Assembly (NCBI GenBank): GCA_032718475.1
Contig: JAUCBJ010003806.1
Coordinates: forward strand, 1-40,120
Direction: 5' to 3'
Source of the DNA: Nemertoderma westbladi
Lineage: Eukaryota; Xenacoelomorpha; Nemertodermatida; Nemertodermatidae
Length of the DNA stretch: 40,120 bases
The notes under the pieces were generated by a model. It did no database searches, had not been told where the DNA came from, and saw nothing but the letters and a program-made list of their open reading frames with translations. Shown piece after piece: positions 9,201-18,247 of this stretch (the stretch's first letter is position 1; each line of letters starts with the position of its first letter). The position numbers and the translations under genes are program-made.

Positions 9201-12200
9201 TTTCTGCTCCCCTCTCTTACAGAAGTTTCTGCTCCCCTCTCTTACAGAAGTTTCTGCTCCCCTCTCTTACAGAAGTTTCTGCTCCCCTCTCTTACAGAAG
9301 TTTCTGCTCCCCTCTCTTACAGAAGTTTCTGCTCCCCTCTCTTACAGAAGTTTCTGCTCCCCTCTCTTACAGAAGTTTCTGCTCCCCTCTCTTACAGAAG
9401 TTTCTGCCCCCCTCTCTTACAGAAGTTTCTGCTCCCCTCTCTTACAGAAGTTTCTGCTCCCCTCTCTTATAGAAGTTTCTGCTCCCCTCTCTCTTACAGA
9501 AGTTTCTGCTCCCCTCTCTTACAGAAGTTTCTGCTCCCCTCTCTTACAGAAGTTTCTGCTCCCCTCTCTTACAGAAGTTTCTGCTCCCCTCTCTCTTACA
9601 GAAGTTTCTGCTCCCCTCTCTTACAGAAGTTTCTGCTCCCCTCTCTTACAGAAGTTTCTGCCCCCCTCTCTTACAGAAGTTTCTGCTCCCCTCTCTTACA
9701 GAAGTTTCTGCTCCCCTCTCTTACAGAAGTTTCTGCTCCCCTCTCTTACAGAAGTTTCTGCTCCCCTCTCTTACAGAAGTTTCTGCCCCCCTCTCTTACA
9801 GAAGTTTCTGCTCCCCTCTCTTACAGAAGTTTCTGCCCCCCTCTCTTACAGAAGTTTCTGCTCCCCTCTCTTACAGAAGTTTCTGATCCCCTCTCTTACA
9901 GAAGTTTCTGATCCCCTCTCTTACAGAAGTTTCTGCTCCCCTCTCTTACAGAAGTTTCTGCCCCCCTCTCTTACAGAAGTTTCTGCTCCCCTCTCTTACA
10001 TAAGTTTCTGCCCCCCTCTCTTACAGAAGTTTCTGCTCCCCTCTCTTACAGAAGTTTCTGCCCCCCTCTCTTACAGAAGTTTCTGCTCCCCTCTCTTACA
10101 GAAGTTTCTGCCCCCTCTCTTACAGAAGTTTCTGCTCCCCTCTCTTACAGAAGTTTCTGCCCCCCTCTCTTATAGAAGTTTCTGCTCCCCCTCTCTTACA
10201 GAAGTTTCTGCTCCCCTCTCTTATAGAAGTTTCTGCTCCCCTCTCTTACAGAAGTTTCTGCTCCCCTCTCTTACAGAAGTTTCTGCTCCCCTCTCTTACA
10301 GAAGTTTCTGCCCCCCTCTCTTATAGAAGTTTCTGCTCCCCTCTCTTACATAAGTTTCTGATCCCCTCTCTTACAGAAGTTTCTGCTCCCCTCTCTTACA
10401 GAAGTTTCTGCCCCCCTCTCTTACAGAAGTTTCTGCTCCCCTCTCTTACAGAAGTTTCTGCTCCCCTCTCTTACATAAGTTTCTGCTCCCCTCTCTTACA
10501 GAAGTTTCTGCCCCCCTCTCTTACAGAAGTTTCTGCTCCCCTCTCTTACAGAAGTTTCTGCCCCCCTCTCTTACAGAAGTTTCTGCTCCCCTCTCTTACA
10601 GAAGTTTCTGCTCCCCTCTCTTACAGAAGTTTCTGCCCCCCTCTCTTACAGAAGTTTCTGCTCCCCTCTCTTACAGAAGTTTCTGCTCCCCTCTCTTACA
10701 TAAGTTTCTGCTCCCCTCTCTTACAGAAGTTTCTGCCCCCCTCTCTTACAGAAGTTTCTGCTCCCCTCTCTTACAGAAGTTTCTGCTCCCCTCTCTTACA
10801 TAAGTTTCTGCTCCCCTCTCTTACAGAAGTTTCTGCCCCCCTCTCTTACAGAAGTTTCTGCTCCCCTCTCTTACAGAAGTTTCTGCTCCCCTCTCTTACA
10901 GAAGTTTCTGCTCCCCTCTCTTACATAAGTTTCTGCTCCCCTCTCTTACAGAAGTTTCTGCCCCCCTCTCTTACAGAAGTTTCTGCTCCCCTCTCTTACA
11001 GAAGTTTCTGCTCCCCTCTCTTACAGAAGTTTCTGCCCCCCTCTCTTACAGAAGTTTCTGCTCCCCTCTCTTACAGAAGTTTCTGCTCCCCTCTCTTACA
11101 GAAGTTTCTGCTCCCCTCTCTTACAGAAGTTTCTGCTCCCCTCTCTTACAGAAGTTTCTGCTCCCCTCTCTTACAGAAGTTTCTGCCCCCCTCTCTTATA
11201 GAAGTTTCTGCTCCCCTCTCTTACATAAGTTTCTGATCCCCTCTCTTACAGAAGTTTCTGCTCCCCTCTCTTACAGAAGTTTCTGCCCCCCTCTCTTACA
11301 GAAGTTTCTGCCCCCCTCTCTTACAGAAGTTTCTGCTCCCCTCTCTTACAGAAGTTTCTGCTCCCCTCTCTTACATAAGTTTCTGCTCCCCTCTCTTACA
11401 GAAGTTTCTGCCCCCCTCTCTTACAGAAGTTTCTGCTCCCCTCTCTTACAGAAGTTTCTGCTCCCCTCTCTTACAGAAGTTTCTGCTCCCCTCTCTTACA
11501 GAAGTTTCTGCTCCCCTCTCTTACATAAGTTTCTGCTCCCCCCCTCTTACATAAGTTTCTGCTCCCCCCCTCTTATAGAAGTTTCTGCTCCCCTCTCTTA
11601 CAGAAGTTTCTGCTCCCCTCTCTTACAGAAGTTTCTGCTCCCCTCTCTTACATAAGTTTCTGCTCCCCTCTCTTACAGAAGTTTCTGCCCCCCTCTCTTA
11701 CAGAAGTTTCTGCCCCCCCCCTCTTATAGAAGTTTCTGCTCCCCTCTCTTACAGAAGTTTCTGCTCCCCTCTCTTATAGAAGTCTCTGCTCCCCTCTCTT
11801 ACATAAGTTTCTGATCCCCTCTCTTACAGAAGTTTCTGCTCCCCTCTCTTACAGAAGTTTCTGCTCCCCTCTCTTACAGAAGTTTCTGCTCCCCTCTCTT
11901 ACAGAAGTTTCTGCTCCCCTCTCTTACAGAAGTTTCTGCTCCCCTCTCTTACAGAAGTTTCTGCCCCCCTCTCTTACAGAAGTTTCTGCTCCCCTCTCTT
12001 ACAGAAGTTTCTGATCCCCTTTCTTATAGAAGTTTCTGCTCCCCTCTCTTACAGAAGTTTCTGCCCCCCTCTCTAACAGAAGTTTCTGCTCCCCTATTTT
12101 ACAGAAGTTTCTGCTCCCCTCTCTTACAGAAATTTCTGCTCCCCTCTCTTACAGAAGTTTCTGCTCCCCTCTCTTACAGAAGTTTTTGCCCCCCTCTCTT

Positions 12201-12267
12201 ACAGGAGTTTCTGCCCCCCTCTCTTACAGAAGTTTCTGCCCCCCTCTCTTACAGAAGTTTCTGCTCC
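6208..12267. repeat. Satellite array, 25-bp unit, about 240 copies
   Basis: Head-to-tail copies of a 25-bp unit that reads AGAAGTTTCTG, then CTCCCC, then TCTCTTAC. Most neighbours are identical or differ at a few fixed sites: T or C after TGC, CAG versus CAT or TAG, and rare TGATCC. Length variants of 26-27 bp come from an extra C or an extra CT in the pyrimidine run. Composition is strongly strand-biased, with the plus strand rich in C and T. The array begins abruptly after ACTTC at 6207 and ends at CTGCTCC before AGCGACC. The last 250 bp (12020-12267) carry more point changes, as expected at an array edge. The open frame across 6154-8205 exists only because the unit has no stop in this direction; it encodes a 25-residue period and is not a gene. 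Copy number is a length estimate. Confidence 0.97.
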
Positions 12268-13050
12268 AGCGACCTACAAACAGATGAGAATTAAATGCAA
12301 CCACTTCACTTAAGGGGGGGGAAACGTACAAGATGTTACTATACGCTATTTTTATATTAATTTAAAGTTCGTTGTTTAATTATAGAAAAACATGTAAAAA
12401 TTTTAATAGTTATAATTAAAAAATATTTTGATAATTCAGGTAAATGGTATGTTTCTGAAAAGTAACCAACTTAACAGTTCTATTTTAATTTTTAATGTAA
12501 AATAGTACTCTTGGGCGCTCAAATAGAGTGCGATATGATTAATGAATTGCAAAGGCCCTGATCACGACTCACAATGTGTCGCATTTAGAGTGGTTGAAAG
12601 TTTACGTTCATGGATTATATAACAGAATTTATCAACTTTAACAAATATTTGATTTACAATTAGGAAATAAATTTTAACTAGCCAATCGGTTGAGGTTTCG
12701 ATCCTGGTGGCCTGGAATGGCTTCCTGTATGTGGCATTCAAGTTAATCTGTAGTATCCGGAAATACACACGTAATCCATACAATACGTTGATAACATGCT
12801 TTGGTTGAGTTACATTACGTTAGGTACGCATTACCTTCTAATAAGTGGATTATATATATATTCCATATCATAAATGAAGGGGTTGTGGTTATTGCCCTGC
12901 AGAACAATACTTACTTCGGCTTAACCTGTTATTATGGAGAAATCAAATTTCGAAATATAATAACTCAACCCATGTGAAGAATACCACTTTTTAATTTAAA
13001 TATTTATATGAAGAATTTGTACTTCTTTTATAATTGTTCTCATTAATATT

Positions 13051-13090
13051 AGCATGTTACAGTGGCGAGCTTTTCTAACCAAAAACAATA
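13051..13090. repeat. Transposon-end fragment (family of 34445-34823)
   Basis: Contains GCATGTTACAGTGG and, after a short interval, CTAACCAAAAACAATA. The two words have the same order and spacing as in the left arm at 34445-34520. Remnant only. Confidence 0.5.
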
Positions 13091-14685
13091 CGATAACCCA
13101 AGAACATACTAACATAGGAACAATTAACTGCAATCGCAACAACAACATGAACATGATAAATTTACATTTTTGATATCAACAATGTTTGATATTATACATT
13201 TATTATAGGAAGGGATCTAGGGGTCTTAACCTCGAATGATAAGTTTATTTTACCGAAAATAACTTATCTTTTATTGGCGCAATTGTAGGACTAATCCCAT
13301 TCCATGCGTACTTTTTTAACCGGGTATTGTACAAATTTAGGAATCGCGTAATTTTTATTGAAAATTACCTTTACCTTGAACTTACCTTTTTTTAGTACCG
13401 GCATCGGCGGCATGAATATAATGTATCTAATGGTAATAGTTTAAAAATGAATGAGTTATCTTGCTTACTTTCTTTCATTTTCCGAAAAATTAGTTTAAAA
13501 GAGACTCTTGAGAAATTTAATTTAATACAGTTATTTTCACTAATTTTAAATAATGTAAGGAAAAATATACAGATAAATAATATGTATTAGGAATATACAT
13601 ATATTTTACGTTGCCAACAACTGTAGAGGGGCGCGTCGAGGGACTTTCGCGGGGCGTAGCTCGAGGCTCAGATATGCGATACAAATTGAAAATTGAGCGA
13701 TTCTATATGAGCGATTGTAAAAATATTAAGCGTTATTTAAGAATTTAATCCACACCGCCAATAAATAAAAGAAGAGCCGACAGTTCCTCCACTCCCCTTC
13801 AACCCCTCTAAAAAATAGCTAATCTAACATTTCTATTAAAACTTACCTTTTGCCGATGTAGTAATGATACTGAAAATTTACCATGTCAATGCCTCAGCGA
13901 AATAATTTAGCTATTTATAAAGACTCACTCAGTAATTCCTTTTCGGTAGAGAGTTGAATTATATCTTGTTAATTATGTTTTATGTTTGGAAATTTCTTAA
14001 ACCAAATCACTAATTAAAAACTGTAATGGAATGGGATGTGGGGATATCATCTGTATAATTTTTAAGAAAAATTACAGTAAATTGATCTTATAGTAGAAAT
14101 AATTGAGGACACGGGATTATATTTGTAAAATTTCTCAACTTTAACATATTATTTGTGTACCAAATCGGGTTAGATTTCATCGAGAATTGAGCGAGATATT
14201 AACGTTCAACTAATCGGATCAACAGAACGACAGGTTGATTAATGGTACCCCTAGGTTAAAGCTCACATTACTTGGTGGCTAGCTCCACAATCAATACTTG
14301 AAAGGGCCCGGGCCATCCTGCAGAATAGCAGCCTAATTATAACATCCTTCTTGACGATTTGGACGTATAATTTTCAATAATTTTAATAATAATAATAATT
14401 TATAATAATTCGTTAATTATAATTATTTAATGATAAATTTCAATAATACTTATCAATAAATTTTAAAGAGGAGGGTGACACTATGTTTTTCTCATTTTCT
14501 TTAACGAATTTCAGATATTCTGCCCACGTGTGTCAGTTTTCCACCCGTCGGCATTCAAGCACTCGCTTCGCTTGTGTTAAAACTTGCACAATCGTGTAAA
14601 AAAAATTTTGTTAATTAATTTTCCCTTTAAAAAATTTCCCTTGTAGCGCGTATTTCTATCTTATAACATGTACAGATACTAATTC

Positions 14686-14722
14686 GTTTATTGTTTTGGT
14701 TAGATTCAGCCCTTCTGTAACT
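14686..14722. repeat. Transposon-end fragment (family of 34445-34823), opposite orientation
   Basis: Contains GTTTATTGTTTTGGTTAGA followed by CTGTAACT, the reverse complement of the left-arm words at 34445-34520. Remnant only. Confidence 0.5.
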
Positions 14723-14972
14723 ATAGATGTAAAATGGTTTTTACATTTCAAACATTGTTTTGGAATCCTGGCAACCTAAAAGCTTTCTAGTGATATAAAT
14801 AAATCACGATTAATGTGTGAAGACTAGCGGCGATACGAAGGTTGCAATTTAGCAAAAGACACTTTTTTAAAACGCTTATAATTATACCGGTAGTTAAGTA
14901 CAGTATAGTCAGTCATTAGTCAGTAGATACTTTTTATATGCTTATTGAGAAAAACGGCTTTGATTTTTTCAT

Positions 14973-15073
14973 TTACATATTACGTTTAATATCGTTCCAA
15001 ATAGAAGGGCCGAAGAAACTTATTGATTGTTGGGCTACATTTAATCTGTCACGAGGGAGATAAAACGGTGTAA
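14973..15073 (-). pseudogene. LINE reverse-transcriptase protein, C-terminal scrap
   Basis: On the minus strand the 101 bases next to the inverted-repeat element encode LPRDRLNVAQQS followed by ISFFGPSIWNDI and a stop. A short pattern of this kind (arginine-rich stretch, then S-x-S-x-x-G-P-x-x-W-N) closes the reverse-transcriptase protein of many CR1/L2-type non-LTR retrotransposons. Nothing convincing continues upstream: beyond the inserted element at 15074-15596 the same frame meets stops within a few codons. This is therefore a small remnant, not a gene. Clade assignment rests on recollection of the motif only. Confidence 0.55.
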
Positions 15074-15596
15074 GGACAATTCCGACCCGCGACCCGGACA
15101 ATTCCGACCCGGACAATTCCGACCCGCGACCCGGACAATTCCGACCTTGAAAATTGCGACCCGGACAATTCCGAGCCATTCAGAGATCGATTCCAACCCA
15201 AATAATTAAAAAAAAAATTTTAAATAATAATTTTATGTAACATTACATTGAATTATTATTCAACATAAAAGATTGATGTATCCATGGATATTCTTCGTTC
15301 GAGACACGTTTGCTATGTAATTTTATAGTTGTATAGTAGTTTTAGAATTGAGTGTATTCGTTACTAGTGTATTTTCGGCATTTTTTTTAATGAAGAAAAC
15401 TATTAATTAGTGTTCTAGAACACAGATTTTTGTTATTGATTACCGGCAATTTATATTAATTATTTTTTTTTATTTGGACCGGACAATTCCGACCCGGACA
15501 ATTCCGACCCGGACAATTCCGACCCGGACAATTCCGACCCATGCAAATTTCATGCGATCTCTGAGTGGGTCGGAATTGTCCGGGTCGCAATTGTCC
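15074..15596. mobile_element. Inverted-repeat element (MITE, 523 bp) with TAA target duplication
   Basis: Both ends read inward as GGACAATT followed by copies of CGACCC. The left end has about five copies of GGACAATTCCGACCC-type words (15074-15170). The right end has four direct copies (15480-15540) plus two inverted ones (15568-15596). An inner pair, CAGAGATCG at the left and CGATCTCTGAG at the right, extends the inverted repeat. The element is flanked on both sides by TAA (15071-15073 and 15597-15599). A 3-bp TAA/TWA duplication is the signature of PIF/Harbinger elements, so a non-autonomous relative is the best guess. The 300-bp interior is AT-rich and non-coding. It lies immediately beside the LINE scrap, whose frame runs through the left TAA. 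Confidence 0.75.
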
Positions 15597-16106
15597 TAAC
15601 TTATTTTCAGTTGCAGTTATTTGCAATTGTTAATAGCAGATGATTTGTGAAAATGAAGACCGAGTTCGGATTTATTATTGTTTATTGTGCCATTATTTAT
15701 GTCGTAATGAACTAAACAGTCTGGTGTTTGAATAGCAAACCAAGAGGAAAAATATGAAGAGATTGATAAAACGGAGATGAAGAGGCTTGCCAAGGACTGA
15801 ATGTGATACACATATTTTATTTACGTGGTGTAAATAAACTTTATTTAGGTTAACGAATTTCTAAATTTTGACGAGTAAAAACATAGGTTCCTCCCCACAG
15901 TAGAAGTCCGTAGTTCAGATACGGATGAATTAGGCTAAACAAGTAAAGTTGTCGTAAAATATGTGGAAAGGTGTGGCTCCGTTTATAGAAAATGCGGGTA
16001 GTTTTTAAGAATGTATGTTTTTAAGAATGTATGTTTTTAAGAATGTAGTTAATGTACAATAATCTATAATCTATTGAATGGGAGAACATTTTAGGCTCGT
16101 TATGAC
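15597..16106. other. Spacer with a short 16-bp tandem repeat
   Basis: No supported gene. At 16001-16047 the word GTTTTTAAGAATGTAT occurs three times in tandem, the last copy slightly changed. The remainder is unremarkable AT-rich sequence up to the 65-bp minisatellite. Confidence 0.6.
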
Positions 16107-16812
16107 ATGCCTGTTCACCACCACGGTTGATCTTCCACAGTAAACCCTTCCACTCTCTGTTTCCTAAAATAATGCCTGTTCACCACCATGGGTGATCTTC
16201 CACAGTAAACCCTTCCACTCTCTGTTTCCTAAAACAATGCCTGTTCACCACCACGGTTGATCTTCCACAGTAAACCCTTCCACTCTCTGTTTCCTAAAAC
16301 AATGCCTGTTCACCACCACGGTTGATCTTCCACAGTAAACCCTTCCACTCTCTGTTTCCTAAAATAATGCCTGTTCACCACCATGGGTGATCTTCCACAG
16401 TAAACCCTTCCACTCTCTGTTTCCTAAAACAATGCCTGTTCACCACCACGGTTGATCTTCCACAGTAAACCCTTCCACTCTCTGTTTCCTAAAACAATGC
16501 CTGTTCACCACCACGGTTGATCTTCCACAGTAAACCCTTCCACTCTCTGTTTCCTAAAATAATGCCTGTTCACCACCATGGGTGATCTTCCACAGTAAAC
16601 CCTTCCACTCTCTGTTTCCTAAAAGAATGCCTGTTCACCATCTTTGGTATGATCTTCCACAGTAAACCCTTCCACTCTCTGTTTCCTAAAACAATGCCTG
16701 TTCACCACCATGGGTGATCTTCCACAGTAAACCCTTCCACTCTCTTTCCTAAAAGAATGCCTGTTCACCACCATGGGTGATCTTCCACAGTAAACCCTTC
16801 CACTCTGTTTCC
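16107..16812. repeat. Minisatellite, 65-bp unit, 11 copies
   Basis: Tandem copies of a 65-bp unit starting AATGCCTGTTCACCACCA and including TTCCACAGTAAACCCTTCC and CACTCTCTGTTTCC. Copies begin near 16107, 16171, 16236, 16301, 16366, 16431, 16496, 16561, 16626, 16693 and 16757. Copies 2, 5 and 8 read CCATGGGTG where copies 1, 3, 4, 6 and 7 read CCACGGTTG, giving a 195-bp trimeric period. Copy 9 differs (CATCTTTGGTATG) and copies 10-11 both carry the CCATGGGTG form. The last units have small CT deletions. The short minus-strand open frame over the right end is a by-product of the repeat. Confidence 0.95.
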
Positions 16813-18247
16813 AATGTTGCCTTGGTTCCAATTTATCGACCACTGAAGGATGAAAGCCGGGGTTGGGCTAGGCTGCAGCATTTAAAGCACTGTGCCCAAA
16901 CAGAACCAGGGCTTCCTAATTGAAAGCCGAGGAATGTCACCACAAGACCAAGCTACTGCACTGTTTGGTTACAAGATAATCTATTAATTGTTCACCCAGT
17001 AATTTTTAGTGGTTCCTACTGTTACTGTCTAAATTATTTAATTTACGCTTGAGAAAGACGGTGAGTGCTATTGAAAGCTTGAGAATTTACTACTGTTTGT
17101 GGGAGTTAGACCATCAATTTACTTTTATTTTATTTCATGGAGTTACTTACGCCTGGCGATGCGAGTGCTTAGTTTTGGTTGCATAAGACCATCTGACATA
17201 TTAACATTAGAAGATGAAGGTGAATATTGACATGATATGGGTTTTGGACTTTGTACAGCATTGTACTGTAGCGTACAGTACATACATAGGCCTACAGTCT
17301 CTATAAACTCCAAACTCCAATCACGGGAAACTATCATAGTGTTATAGCAGGTGTAGTACCTGTACATACTGGAGTACAGGAGTAGTAATAATAAACGATA
17401 CACAACACATAGGCTAGGCTACTTACTATATATTCTGTACAGTTTAGTAGGCCTAGGCCAATATATAAATAGTAAGTACTGTACAGTAACTAGGCTACAC
17501 ATTCTTCGACTTCTAAAATATTTTAACTACTACATTTTGGTTTATTAATTAATGACAATACTTATCCTAAAACAACCATATCACTGACAAACCTTCTATA
17601 TGGTTTTCGCGTAGCACGTTACACACACAGAAAACGTAAAAATCTTGTTTATATGAAGTTGAAGTTAATGATTATTGGTATTTTGGGTGAATAATTGATT
17701 GGTTTCATATTATTATAATTTTTGTTGGGAATAACTTAGCGTTTTACGTTTATTTGAGATCGAAATGGTGAACTCCAGGTTGACAGACAGGCGTCCTCCG
17801 ATAGCAACTCACACAATAGGTAAACCTGACATGATGTATGTCTGTAATTATTTGCGTCATTTTGACCCCGACCAACAGTAAATACAAATCATACTCAACC
17901 GTATTGCCTTACATCCCTGCAGGTATTTCTAGGTTCAGAGATTCAGTTCACCTATTTTGGGTAATAAAGGCCCAGGATATTATAGCTGCGGTTGTCATAA
18001 GAAAAATCACATGTTCAATAATGATGCTTTGAAATTTGATACTAATACAAAATTAGTCTTAAGTATAAATAAATTGGATAAATCAGAAAGAAACATTGAA
18101 GTATTCTTAAGAAAGGAAAAGCAAAAATACCAATTATAATTTAATAATTATAATTTTTATTTACATTTTAGAATTTCAATTATAATTTCAATTAAATTTG
18201 TGTCTTAGTTCATACCGAAATACATTAAATAGGCCTTCAGTGCTGTC
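16813..18247. other. Intergenic spacer
   Basis: No supported gene. A moderately GC-rich stretch at 16840-16970 has two related words, GATGAAAGCCGGGG and TTGAAAGCCGAGGAATG, about 70 bp apart, possibly an old unit of a repeat. The stretch at 17260-17500 is rich in TACAGTA and AGGCCTA words, as in other parts of this genome. Short open frames here lack recognisable domains. Confidence 0.5.

Larger units (their letters stand above)
12268..14972. other. AT-rich intergenic spacer
   Basis: No supported gene over 2.7 kb. A GC-rich island of about 50 bp around 13620-13670 stands out without a recognisable motif. Transposon-end fragments occur at 13051-13090 and 14686-14722 and are listed separately. 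The rest is AT-rich with no repeats I can identify. Confidence 0.55.

Noticed and set aside
12562-12783. 73-codon minus-strand frame
   Set aside because: No domain, no neighbours in support, AT-rich composition; consistent with chance.
16107-16812. CRISPR-like array
   Set aside because: The 65-bp units are contiguous with no unique spacers, and the surrounding DNA is eukaryotic.
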